Shown here in pieces: positions 9,592 through 19,229 of a stretch of 64,000 nt of DNA. The notes beneath the pieces are model-generated. The model made no database searches, was not told the DNA's origin, and worked only from the letters and a program-made list of their open reading frames with translations. Positions within the stretch are counted from its first letter, which is position 1, and each line of letters opens with the position of its first letter. Location of the stretch: NCBI RefSeq assembly GCF_002575655.3, contig NC_053040.3, positions 461,266,780 through 461,330,779 on the forward strand, in the 5' to 3' direction. Source of the stretch: Aegilops tauschii subsp. strangulata (lineage: Eukaryota; Streptophyta; Magnoliopsida; Poales; Poaceae). Made by a program: the position numbers and the translations under genes.

Positions 9592-12015
9592 CTATTTTGG
9601 ATCCAGATTGGCACTGATGCTGAACTGCTGAGATGAATCTCCTGGAACAAAATCAACAAGCTTAGTTTCATCAGCTGACTTAAATTTCATCGCCGGCTCA
9701 TTTTCCGTAGTCGACTTTTTCAGAGAGGTCATATCTGTTGGGTCAACATTGTCTTTGTAAAACTTCAACTCCTCTGTCGCACAAACGGATTCTGCATAAG
9801 CTGCGTCGCCTTCCTCACACTCCAAGGCTACCTTGCGGCTTCCATGAACCGTAATGGTCCCATTGTGACCCGGCATCTTGAGCTGCAAATACACATAACA
9901 CGGCCGTGCCATGAACTTGGTGTAAGCCGACCGCCCGAATATAGCATGATATGGACTTCTTATCTTAACCACTTCGAAGGTTAATTTCTCTACCCTGTAG
10001 TTATACTCGTCTCCAAAAGCCACTTCCAACTCAATCTTACCCACTGGATACGCCGACTTACCAGGCACCACGCCATGGAAAACAGTATTGGACTGGCTGA
10101 GATTCTTATCAATCAACCCCATACGACGGAAGGTCTCATAATAGAGGATGTTGATGCTGCTTCCTCCATCCATGAGCACCTTAGTGAACTTATATCCTCC
10201 CACCTGAGGGGCCACCACCAGGGCCAGGTGACCCGGGTTATCAACCCGGGGAGGGTGATCCTCCCTACTCCACACAATAGGCTGCTCAGACCATCTTAAA
10301 TAGCGCGGAACCGCCGGCTCAACAGCATTCACAGCCCTCTTATGAAGCTTCTGATCTCGCTTACACAGACTGGTGGTAAACACGTGATACTGTCCACCAT
10401 TGAGCTGCTTTGGATTGGTCTGGTAACCCCCCTGCTGCTGTTGATGACCCTGGCCGGACTGCTGATTAAAGCCCCCTTGACCATTCTGAGGGTTAGAATT
10501 TGAGCCGCCGCCCGGGCCATGAGAACCGCCTTCGCCTGAGCTGCCGCCCGGGCCGTTGTTGCCATTAAAGGCATTGGAATTCTTAAAGGCCTTCATGATT
10601 GCGCAATCTTTCCATAGATGAGTAGCTGGCTTCTCCCTAGAGCCATGCCTTGGACAAGGCTCATTCAACAATTGCTCAAGCGTTGGGCCTGAACCGCCGG
10701 CTCGGGGAGGTGGCCTCCCTCTACGTCGCTGGTTGTTACCCTGTGAGCTGGCATTGGCCACAAACTCAATGCTGCCTTCAGCCTTACGCTTGTTACCTCC
10801 TTGGTTTGCCGGGTTATGCTGAGGACCCTTGCCATTGCCGTTCTTCTTTCCCTTCCCTGTCCTTTCATCATCTGACGCGGGGTCCTTGGTACTATCAGAG
10901 TCGGCGTACTTGACAAGAGCCGCCATCAGCGTACCCATATCATTGCAGTCGCGCTTGAGCCGCCCGAGTTTCATCTTCAGGGGCAGGAAACGACAATTCT
11001 GCTCCAACATTAAGACTGCAGAGCCGGCATCCATCTTATCAGATGAATGTATTATCTCTTTGACCCGGCGAACCCAATGTGTCGTAGACTCACCCTCCTG
11101 CTGTTTACAGTTAGTCAAATCCATAATTGACATAGACTGCCTATAGGTATCTTTGAAGTTTTGGATGAACCGGGCTTTCAGCTCAGCCCAAGACCCGATA
11201 GAATTCGGTGGCAGCCCTTTCAACCAAGTGCGGGCAGTCCCATCTAACATCATGGTGAAGTACTTGGCCATCGCCGCTTCGCTGACCTCCAGCAATTCCA
11301 TGGCCATCTCGTAACTCTTGATCCAGGCTCCGGGTTGTAAATCAGCCGTGTAATTAGGCACCTTCCTAGGCCCTTTGAAGTCCTTGGGTAGACGTTCATT
11401 GCGGAGAGCCGGCACTAGACAAGGGACACCTCCAGTCCTTGTAGGGATACCCACATCGACGGAAGCCGTCGGATAAGCCGGGGGTGTCTGGTAAGCCGTC
11501 AACTGAGGCACCTGCTCCGCCTCTTGCCGTGCTCTGTCTTGGTCTGCTGCGTGAAAGGCCCCGTTATGAGCCGGGCCGTGGCCAGGTGGCAAGTCATGGC
11601 GTCGGACATTACTTGAGCCGGTCGCTGAGACCATGTGTCTGCTATAACTCGGGCTCCGGCCTAGACAAGGGGTTGAATGGATCCTGTCCCGGCTATAAGA
11701 GTACGGCTCTTGCTGCGCCAGAGCTGTCTGAAGGAGCTCTCTGACCCGGCGGGTTTCAACCGCTGTTGGAGAGTCGCCGTCAATTGGGAGAGCCGCCAGC
11801 CGTGCCGCCGCGGCAACCATGTTTTCCAACGGGTTGGCATAATGACCCGGTGGTATCGGCACATACTGAGGCGGGGCGGGGTTCACCCGGGGAGGTCCCA
11901 TCACTTGGGGCTGAATTGGTGTCCCAGCCCTGGGCACTATGATCTCCGGCGGGTTACTAGCCCTGCACCCGGCGTGTTGAAGAGGTTTCGGGGATCGTAA
12001 ACCAGAGGGAGTCAA
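9592..12015 (-). CDS. Gag-protease, element B
   Basis: This is an open frame of about 807 codons. No ATG starts it: it opens from the preceding frame near 12015, which implies a frameshift from the upstream ORF or a fused gag. The gag core (residues about 230-370) contains WLKGLPPNSIGSWAEL and TNCKQQEGESTTHWVRR. A Lys/Gly-rich linker leads to a CX2H-type finger CPRHGSREKPATHLWKDC near residue 455, typical of Tat Gag in place of CCHC. A Gly/Asn/Gln-rich low-complexity stretch (500-560) precedes the retropepsin, active site LMDGGSSINIL near 625 and AIFGRSAYTKF near 705. The frame ends at TAG 9592, just before RT in the same frame. Confidence 0.85.
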   Translation of the reverse strand: MTPSGLRSPKPLQHAGCRASNPPEIIVPRAGTPIQPQVMGPPRVNPAPPQYVPIPPGHYANPLENMVAAAARLAALPIDGDSPTAVETRRVRELLQTALAQQEPYSYSRDRIHSTPCLGRSPSYSRHMVSATGSSNVRRHDLPPGHGPAHNGAFHAADQDRARQEAEQVPQLTAYQTPPAYPTASVDVGIPTRTGGVPCLVPALRNERLPKDFKGPRKVPNYTADLQPGAWIKSYEMAMELLEVSEAAMAKYFTMMLDGTARTWLKGLPPNSIGSWAELKARFIQNFKDTYRQSMSIMDLTNCKQQEGESTTHWVRRVKEIIHSSDKMDAGSAVLMLEQNCRFLPLKMKLGRLKRDCNDMGTLMAALVKYADSDSTKDPASDDERTGKGKKNGNGKGPQHNPANQGGNKRKAEGSIEFVANASSQGNNQRRRGRPPPRAGGSGPTLEQLLNEPCPRHGSREKPATHLWKDCAIMKAFKNSNAFNGNNGPGGSSGEGGSHGPGGGSNSNPQNGQGGFNQQSGQGHQQQQGGYQTNPKQLNGGQYHVFTTSLCKRDQKLHKRAVNAVEPAVPRYLRWSEQPIVWSREDHPPRVDNPGHLALVVAPQVGGYKFTKVLMDGGSSINILYYETFRRMGLIDKNLSQSNTVFHGVVPGKSAYPVGKIELEVAFGDEYNYRVEKLTFEVVKIRSPYHAIFGRSAYTKFMARPCYVYLQLKMPGHNGTITVHGSRKVALECEEGDAAYAESVCATEELKFYKDNVDPTDMTSLKKSTTENEPAMKFKSADETKLVDFVPGDSSQQFSISANLDPK

Positions 12016-12770
12016 GATTGGGCCTTTTGATGCCTCCTTCTCATGACCTCATTGGATGCGTTTTGATCCATCGTGAGCCGGAAGGACTGCGCCTGAATTA
12101 GCTGAGTCTGGGCGTCGAGAGCCGCCCTCTCTGCAGCCATCCTGATCCCCTCCGCCGCCAGATCCTCCTTGGCCTTTGCTAGATCCAGTTTTAACTGTGC
12201 CACCTCCGCGTCATGTTGAACTTGATCCGCCAGAGCCACCGTAGCGGTCAACAGGACCGTCATCTTGTCTGTGAGATCCATCAGCACCTGAGCCGGCGAA
12301 GGCACCGGGCTTCCTGACCGGGAGGCGGGGTTTTGAACAGGTTGCGCGCCGGCCATGAAGATTCCAACCCGGCTCGGCAGTTCAAAGATGTCCGGAATGC
12401 TGTCGCCATCGGAACAAACCCTGAGCCTGCCATCTTGAAGTTGGTACAACGAGTTTGATTCATCCGTAGACGATTCACCGTCAGAGCCGGCGGCCGTCTC
12501 ATCACCAGATCCAGATCCTTCAGAGAGCCCTCCATGAACACATCCCACAAAAGCATGCTTCAAGGCAGGTAGAGCCCGGGCGGGTCGTGCGCGCTGAGCT
12601 GTCTCGATGAGATCGGTGTAGAGATCCGGCTCAGGGCCCGGCTCACCAATCTTGCCAATGAAGACATGAATTCCGCCGAAGGGGACCCGGTACCCGTACT
12701 CAATTGAGCCGGCGTCGGGGCCCCAGTTTGCATCGTCGATGTAGAGCTTGCCGCGACGACTCTTGGTCAT
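12012..12770 (-). CDS. Leader ORF upstream of gag, element B (252 aa)
   Basis: I take ATG 12770-12768 (MTKSRRGKLYIDDANW) as start. The same frame stays open upstream through the primer site into the LTR, but without an ATG. The N-terminal 70 residues (GYRVPFGGIHVFIGKIG) look folded. The middle is Ser/Glu/Asp-rich, and residues about 170-240 form an Ala/Glu/Lys/Gln coiled coil. The stop TGA at 12014-12012 overlaps the beginning of the gag frame, so this may be the true N-terminus of Gag separated by a single-base indel. I do not recognise a named domain. A similar extension precedes Gag in element C. Confidence 0.65.
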   Translation of the reverse strand: MTKSRRGKLYIDDANWGPDAGSIEYGYRVPFGGIHVFIGKIGEPGPEPDLYTDLIETAQRARPARALPALKHAFVGCVHGGLSEGSGSGDETAAGSDGESSTDESNSLYQLQDGRLRVCSDGDSIPDIFELPSRVGIFMAGAQPVQNPASRSGSPVPSPAQVLMDLTDKMTVLLTATVALADQVQHDAEVAQLKLDLAKAKEDLAAEGIRMAAERAALDAQTQLIQAQSFRLTMDQNASNEVMRRRHQKAQS

Positions 12771-12838
12771 CCGGCCCACAGCGTATCCCTTGAGCCCTTC
12801 AAAGCTGCCCTTCAAGAACTCAAATCCACCGTGCGTTG

Positions 12839-12856
12839 GCCCCACGGTGGGCGCCA
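12839..12856 (-). other. Primer-binding site (tRNA-Lys), element B
   Basis: The plus strand reads GCCCCACGGTGGGCGCCA, which matches the 3' end of plant tRNA-Lys as I recall it, including CCA. It lies two bases from the LTR end at 12859. Confidence 0.85.
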
Positions 12857-12858
12857 AC

Positions 12859-13375
12859 TGTCGTGGAATTTTCACAGCAGATGTCCTTGAGCTAGGACTT
12901 AGTCATGGAGCCATCGCAGCTTGGAAGCTTAAAGGGGTTAAACGGGACAAGGAACACGAGGGTTATACTGGTTCGGCCCCTTACGGTGAAGGTAAAAGCC
13001 TACGTCCAGTCGAGGTTGTATTGCTTGGGGTTTCGACGACCAGGGGCTAAACCGCCCTGCCTGGTTATCGATCTGATCTTCCTTGTCCCTAAACCGCCGC
13101 CGGGTTGTCCCTTTATATAGAGAGGTTGACGCCCGGCGGCTCTCAGAGTCCCGGCCGGCTCATAAGAGTGTCCGGCTCGGACTCTCAACTATTCTTGCCT
13201 TACACTACAAGTTCCACCATAACGACGGTTATAACTACGGGCCTTAAGCCATCTCTGGGTCTTAGACCCATCATTGACCCGCCGTCTTCAAGCTCGGTAC
13301 TGGGCTTCGCGTGATGACCATTATGAGTAACCCGGCCCCTCCTGGCGGGTGACTCTAAGGGTTATATCCTCAACA
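12859..13375 (-). repeat. 5' LTR of element B (517 bp)
   Basis: The minus strand starts TGTTGAGGATATAACCC (13375) and ends TTCCACGACA (12859). A good TATA box, CTATATAAAG, lies on the minus strand at 13120-13111, placing U3 at 13375-13120. The sequence is rich in CCGG and CCCGGC motifs. Confidence 0.9.
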
Positions 13376-14907
13376 CTATGCACTTTTATATTATTTTTGG
13401 GACTAACCTATTAACCCAGAGCCCAGTGCCAGTTTCTGTTTTTCCCCTTGTTTCAGTGTTTCGCAGAAAAGGAATATCAAATGGAGTCCAAACGGAATGA
13501 AACCTTCGGGATCGTGATTTTTGGAATGAACGTGATCCAGGAGACTTGGAGTTGAAGTCAGGGAAGCTTCGAGGTGGCCACGAGGCAGGGAGGCGCCCCC
13601 CACCCTCGTGGGCCCCTTGTGGCTCCCTTGACCGACTTCTTTCGCCTATATATATCCATATACCCTAAAACCATCGGGGAACAGAAGAGATCGGGAGTTC
13701 CGCCGCCGCAAGCCTCTGTAGCCACCAAAAACCAATCGGGACCCTGTTCCGGCACCCTGTCGGAGGGGGGATCCCTCACCGGTGGCCATCTTCATCATCC
13801 CGGCGCTCTCCATGACGAGGAGGGAGTAGTTCACCCTCGGGGCTGAGGGTATGTACCAGTAGCTATGTGTTTGATCTCTCTCTCGTGTTCTTGAGGTGAT
13901 ACGATCTTGATGTATCGCGAGCTTTGCTATTATAGTTGGATCTTATGATGTTTCTCCCCCTCTACTCCCTTGTAATGGATTGAGTTTTCCCTTTGAAGTT
14001 ATCTTATCGGATTAAGTCTTTAAGGATTTGAGAACACTTGATGTATGTCTTGCGTGGGATACCCGTGGTGACAATGGGGTATTCTATTGATCCACTTGAT
14101 GTATGTTTTGGTGGTCAACTTGCGGGTTCCGCCCATGAACCTATGCATAGGGGTTGGCACACGTTTTCGTCTTGACTCTCCGATAGAAACTTTGGGGCAC
14201 TCTTTGAAGTACTTTGTGTTGGTTGAATAGATGAATATGAGATTGTGTGATGCATATCGTATGATCATACCCACGGATACTTGAGGTGAGATTGGAGTAT
14301 CTAGGTGACATTAGGGTTTTGGTTGATATGTGTCTTAAGGTGTTATTCTCGTACGAACTCTTGAATAGATCGATCCGAGCGAATAACTTTGAGGTGGTTT
14401 CGTACCGTACCATAATCTCTTTGTTTGTTCTCCGCTATTAGTTACTTTGGAGTGACTCTTTGTTGCATGTTGAGGGATAGTTATATGGTCCAATTATGTT
14501 ATTATTGTTGAGAGAACTTGCACTAGTGAAAGTATGAACCCTAGGCCTTGTTTCCTACCATTGCAATACCGTTTACGCTCACTTTTACAACTTGCTACCT
14601 TGCTGTTTTTATATTTTTAGATTACAAATACTCATATCTATCATCCATATTGCACTTGTATCACCATCTCTTCGCCGAACTAGTGCACCTATACAATTTA
14701 CCATTGTATTGGGTGTGTTGGGGACACAAGAGACTCTTTGTTATTTGGTTGCAGGGTTGCTTGAGAGAGACCATCTTCAACCTACGCCTCCCACGGATTG
14801 ATAAACCTTAGGTCATCCACTTGAGGGAAATTTGCTATTGTCCTACAAACCTCTGCACTTGGAGGCCCAACAACGTCTACAAAAAGAAGGTTGCGTAGTA
14901 GACATCA
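13376..14907 (+). repeat. Older LTR (same family as element D), interrupted by element B
   Basis: The sequence matches the LTRs of element D (17562-19229 and 23967-25632) in reverse orientation, including the GC-rich inverted motif near 13576-13620, a TATA box ctatatatatcc at about 13648, and the terminal gtagtagacatca at 14907. The first 100 or so bases of the LTR (TGATACGTCTCC...) are missing because element B inserted there. The rest should lie left of the window. No primer site follows 14907, so this is a solo LTR or the 3' LTR of a plus-strand element. Confidence 0.88.
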
Positions 14908-15145
14908 GCCCTCCATTCATTGAACAACCCCACGGGTGAATAAACATACAGTACTAGTATTTATATAGAATGAACAAGCTCGAACTATTTTCGCCTAGTT
15001 AAAAGTTGAGGCCGGGGCCTTTCTCGGGCATTATGCGCGGCAGTTTTCACGTAGACGGTTTGACAGAGAGGCGAGGAGGGTGAGGGAGTAGCAGATTCAA
15101 CTTACTTACTGCTGGAAAGGTCGGGCTGTGCGATTTGACGATGCG
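14908..15145. other. Low-copy sequence, nothing recognised
   Basis: This is unique-looking DNA between the old LTR and a MITE. I see no open frame or RNA gene. The bases gccct (14908-14912) are the presumed target duplication of the LTR to the left. Confidence 0.5.
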
Positions 15146-15581
15146 TTACTGTTTGGATCCATGTGTTAGAGTTAGTTTGGGTTAGTTTGAACTCAACTAA
15201 CCCAAAAATATCCAAACAGGAGGGTTAGTTTGGGTTACTGTTTGGATCCATGTGTTAGAGTTAGTTTGGGTTAGTTTGAACTCAACTAACCCCAAAAAAA
15301 ATCTAACCCATCCAAGAGGTGCTTATTTGGGTTAGTTCTTCTTGGGACACTAAAAACACATTTTTCTCTCACTCTCCCCGCAGCAGATCCCTCCCCACTT
15401 CCTCGAAGCTTCTCGTCCTCTCCCTCCCTCCCTCTTGCACCGCCCATGAAGGCACCTCACCGTATCCGCGCTCCATCTAACCCTGTCATCCAAACACCTC
15501 TTTCGCTAGAGTTACTTCAGGGTTAGTTTAGGATTAGAATCTAACTCTAACCTTTAACTGAGTTAGAGTATCCAAACAGGG
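15146..15581. mobile_element. MITE-like non-autonomous DNA transposon with duplicated 5' end
   Basis: Terminal sequences are inverted: ctgtttggatcc...ttagagttag at the left and ...agttagagtatccaaacag at the right (15555-15580). The left arm occurs twice in tandem, at 15146 and 15235 (89-bp offset), each with ttagtttgggttagtttgaa. There is no coding capacity. I cannot see a clear target duplication, so the superfamily (hAT-like is one option) is open. Confidence 0.65.
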
Positions 15582-16423
15582 CCAGGCGGTACGACCGGGG
15601 TGATGCCCCCTTCCATTCCGCACTCTAATCTGGTGCATGACACGTATTACGTCGACCCGGATGCTGCTGGCTGTCCCACATGTCGGCGAAGTAGTACGTA
15701 GTAGTAAGAAGGAGCAAAGAATCATGCGGTATAAGTCTTTCTAGAGATTCCAACAAGTGACTAGACTACACAGCGTGCAGTATCCCGAATCTCAAATCTC
15801 CCTTCCGGTTTATAGGGCTCAAATCTCAAATCTCATCAACCAATGCATTTTGCGATTGGAGGAATGTATCTCGTACTTTACAAAACTACCCTAATTAAAC
15901 TCATGCATTAATTACGTAGTTCTCTCGTTTTCCTCTCTGCCTTGGTCGCGGTGCACAATATTGAGCACTCCTATATGACTAGCCGCTCTATCTACATGCG
16001 GGACATCAAAGCATTCGGGCCCGCGTGCCATCCACCAAATCACAGCGAGGTGCTACAGTCGACACTCACCGGTCACCCCGGTGTGGCCGTCATGACCCGT
16101 CATATCACAAAACCCACACCTTTACCAGCAGTGGTAAAGTGGCCTCGAAGTTGGACTGGACGAAGCAACCATCATTTCACTAGAACGCTTGTTGAAGCCC
16201 TTTCTCCCCTTTCTTGAAGAAAACCTCACTCCAGGCTACTCACTTCTGCCATTTTTCTTCTGTACCGACGAAGGAAAGGTGGGCGAATCAGTGATGCTGC
16301 TATATTTTCATTCCAAGAATCTTCTTTTTGCGAAGCACCGACCGATTCTCACAACCTATTCTTTTTCCGTTTTCATTGCGATTGTGGTTTCCTTTCGATT
16401 GCTTTTTGTTTGTCAGTTCATTG
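15582..16423. other. Low-copy upstream region of the split gene
   Basis: No transposon ends are seen. The stretch holds a ccaat motif near 15839 and a weak TATA-like ctatattttc at about 16300, some 120 bases before the ATG at 16424. A segment at about 15588-15700 resembles 34458-34535 on the other side of the gene (shared tacgaccgggg and gtcccacatgtcg blocks). A longer overlapping frame (from 16189) exists in another phase but lacks the support given for the gene below. Confidence 0.45.
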
Positions 16424-17022
16424 ATGGATCCTGGAGCACTAGGCAAAGAGTTGCCGGCGGACAACCCACTGGAGACAGCGATCTCCAGGAAGCGAGCACC
16501 GACCAACGAGTTGACCATGTTGGCGGGCCAACCCATGGAGACGAAGAACTCCAAGAAACAAGCACTGGCCAAAGAGTTGACGACGTTGGCGGACGAACTC
16601 CTCAAAGAAAGTTGGAAGAACAACAAGAGCCCCACCGTTCCTACCCCAGAAAATCTGATGGCCACCTATGCGAGGCTCAAGGCCGAGTTTGAGGAGATAG
16701 TCGCCGTTGAGAAGCAGTATTCCCCTGGCAAGGTGATGGCCCCCATCGAGGACGAGGAGATGGCCCCCGGAGGGATGGGATCCCCCGGTGAGCTGCACAA
16801 GGTAAAAAATAATGGCTTATTATCATAGTTGTGGTTTTTGATTATTTGCAATGTGCTTGCTAATATGTTAGGGTTGTGTAGGTGCCGGTGGACGTCCTTG
16901 ATGATTCCGATGTCGCGGCCCGTCCTGTGGACAACGCCCCACAGATCATTTTCGATGTCGCGGTCGGTCCTGTTGGCATCGCCCCGGAGATCGATTCCGA
17001 TGCCGCTGTCCATCCTGTGGAC
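16424..17022 (+). pseudogene. Split low-copy gene, exon 1, intron and first part of exon 2
   Basis: Exon 1 runs from ATG 16424 to AAG 16801 (126 codons). The intron 16802-16881 (80 bp) has canonical GT...AG ends (gtaaaaaat, ttgtgtag), and exon 2 resumes in phase at 16882. Exon 1 carries about 2.5 copies of a 25-residue repeat (KELPADNPLETA, NELTMLAGQPMET, KELTTLADELL), then a short helical region (LMATYARLKAEFEEIVAVE) and an acidic Pro/Gly/Met stretch. Exon 2 is a run of 15-residue repeats of the form VDIAPEIDSDVAVSP. Element C interrupts it after VD at 17022, and the frame continues without loss at 33913. Intact length would be about 212 residues, soluble, without signal peptide. I do not recognise the family or function. 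Support is strong for a real gene structure and weak for expression. Confidence 0.6.
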
Positions 17023-17491
17023 TACCGGTGTCAAAACCGGCGGATCTTAGGTAGGGGGTCCCGAACTGTGCATCTAAGGCGGATGGTAACAGGAGGCGGG
17101 GGACACGATGTTTACCCAGGTTCGGGCCCTCTCGATGGAGGTAATACCCTACTTCCTGCTTGATTGATCTTGATGATATGAGTATTACAAGAGTTGATCT
17201 ACCACGAGATCGTAGAGGCTAAACCCTAGAAGCTAGCCTATGGTATGATTGTTGTTGTCCTACGGACTAAACCCTCCGGTTTATATAGACACCGGAGGGG
17301 GCTAGGGTTACACAGAGTCGGTTACAAGGGAGGAGATCTTCATATCCGTATTGCCAAGCTTGCCTTCCATGCCAAGGAGAGTCCCATCCGGACACGGGAC
17401 TAAGTCTTCAATCTTGTACTTCTTAGTCCAACAGTCCGGCTAAAGTATATAGTCTGGCTATCCGAGGACCCCCTAATCCAGGACTCCCTCA
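17023..17491 (-). repeat. 3' LTR of element C
   Basis: This is homologous along its whole length to 33438-33907. Its outer end reads TACCGGTGTC where the partner reads TGTCGGTGTC, so the terminal TG is mutated. The TATA box on the minus strand is TCTATATAAACC at about 17290-17279, flanked by CCGG. Downstream on the plus strand (17492-17506) the purine-rich minus-strand CAGGGGCTAC serves as polypurine tract. Confidence 0.92.
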
Positions 17492-17561
17492 GTAGCCCCT
17501 GAACCGGGCTTCAATGACGATGAGTCCGGCGCGCAGATTGTCTTCGGCATTACAAGGCGGG

Positions 17562-19229
17562 TGATGTCTACTACGCAACCTTCTTCTTGTAGACGTTGTT
17601 GGGCCTCCAAGTGTAGAGGTTTGTAGAACAGTAGCAAATTTCCCTCAAGTGGATGACCTAAGGTTTATCAATCCGTGGGAGGCGTAGGATGAAGATGGTC
17701 TCTCTCAGCAACCCTGCAACCAAATAACAAAGAGTCTCTTGTGTCCCCAACACACCCAATACAATGGTAAATTGTATAGGTGCACTAGTTCGGCGAAGAG
17801 ATGGTGATACAAGTGCAATATGGATGGTAGATATAGGTTTTTGTAATCTGAAAATATAAAAACAGCAAGGTAACTAATGATAAAAGTGAGCACAAACGGT
17901 ATTGCAATGCTAGGAAACAAGGCCTAGGGTTCATACTTTCACTAGTGGAAGTTCTCTCAACAATAATAACATAATTGGATCATATAACTATCCCTCAACA
18001 TGCAACAAAGTGTCACTCCAAAGTCACTAATAGCGGAAAACAAACGAAGAGATTATGGTAGGGTACGAAACCACCTCAAAGTTATTCTTTCCAATCAATC
18101 CGTTGGGCTATTCCTATAAGTGTTACAAACAGCCCTAGAGTTCGTACTAGAATAACACCTTAAGACACAAATCAACCAAAACCCTAATGTCACCTAGATA
18201 CTCCAATGTCACCTCAAGTATCCGTGGGTATGATTATACGATATGCATCACACAATCTCAGATTCATCTATTCAACCAACACATAGAACCTCAAAGAGTG
18301 CCCCAAAGTTTCTACGGGAGAATCAAGACGAAAACGTGTGCCAACCCCTATGCATAGGTTCATGGGCGGAACCCGGAAGTTGATCACCAAAACATACATC
18401 AAGGTGATCACGTGATATCCCATTGTCACCACAGATACGCACGGCAATACATACATCAAGTGTTCTCAAATCATTAAAGCCTCAATCCGATAAGATTACT
18501 TCAAAGGGAAAACTCAATCCATTACAGGAGAGTAGAGGGGGAGAAGCAACATAAGATCCAACTATAATAGCAAAGCTCGCGATACATCAAGATCGTGCCA
18601 AATCAAGAACACGAGAGAGAGAGAGAGAGATCAAACACATATCTACTGGTACATACCCTCAGCCCTGAGGGTGAACTACTCCCTCCTCGTCATGGAGAGC
18701 GCCGGGATGATGAAGATGGCCACGGGTGAGGGTTCCCCCCTCCGGCAGGGTGCCGGAACAGGGTCCCGATTGACTTTTGGTGGATACAGAGGCTTGCGGC
18801 GGCGGAACTCCTGATCTATTATGTTCCCCGATCGTTTTAGGGTATATGGGTATATATAGGAGGAAGAAGTACGCCAGGGGAGCCACGAGGGGCCCACGAG
18901 GGTGGAGGGCGCGCCCTAGGGGGGTGGGCGCGCCCCCTACCTCGTGGCTCCCTCGTTTCTTTCCTGACGTGCACTCCAAGTCTATCGGGTAGCTTTCCTT
19001 CCAAAAATAACTTCTCCAGAAGGTTTCATTCCGTTTCGACTCCGTTTGATATTCCTTTTCTTCGAAACACTGAAAGAAGGGAAAAAACAGGAACTGGCAC
19101 TGGGCTCTGGGTCAATAGGTTAATCGCAAAAATAATATAAAAGTGCATAATAAACCCATAAAACATCCAAGATGGATAATATAATAGGATGAATACTTCA
19201 TAAATTATAGATACGTTGGAGACGTATCA
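17562..19229 (-). repeat. 3' LTR of element D
   Basis: The minus strand begins TGATACGTCTCCAACG (19229) and ends GTAGACATCA (17562). A TATA box TATATATA lies on the minus strand at 18858-18851, just downstream of the GC-rich inverted motif at 18890-18950. A (GA)n run is present at about 18611-18630. Confidence 0.92.

Larger units (their letters stand above)
5148..13375 (-). mobile_element. Element B: Tat-lineage Ty3/Gypsy retrotransposon, decayed, 3' end outside
   Basis: The minus strand reads 5' LTR (12859-13375), tRNA-Lys primer site, leader ORF, gag-protease, RT, RNase H, integrase, and then a long non-coding tail cut at 5148 by element A. The 3' LTR should lie left of the window. RT motifs, a plant-type second RNase H before integrase and the CX2H-type gag finger point to the Tat (RIRE2/Retand) lineage. 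B inserted into an older plus-strand LTR. The five bases after its LTR are ctatg (13376-13380), matching the sequence expected at that point of the target LTR. Its gag-pol is one frame interrupted by five stop codons, so it cannot be autonomous. Confidence 0.9.

Noticed and set aside
7204..9636. Plus-strand frames opposite the pol of element B
   Set aside because: Shadows of the minus-strand coding frame; no motifs.
12839..12856. tRNA-like 3' end sequence considered as a tRNA gene
   Set aside because: Only the 18-base primer match is present, with no cloverleaf upstream. The same holds for the tRNA-Asp and tRNA-Met sites.
16189..16692. Alternative 167-codon frame overlapping the split gene
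   Set aside because: It runs through the presumed 5' leader, its repeats are the same DNA in another phase, and it does not splice or continue across the element C insertion. The ATG 16424 frame does both.
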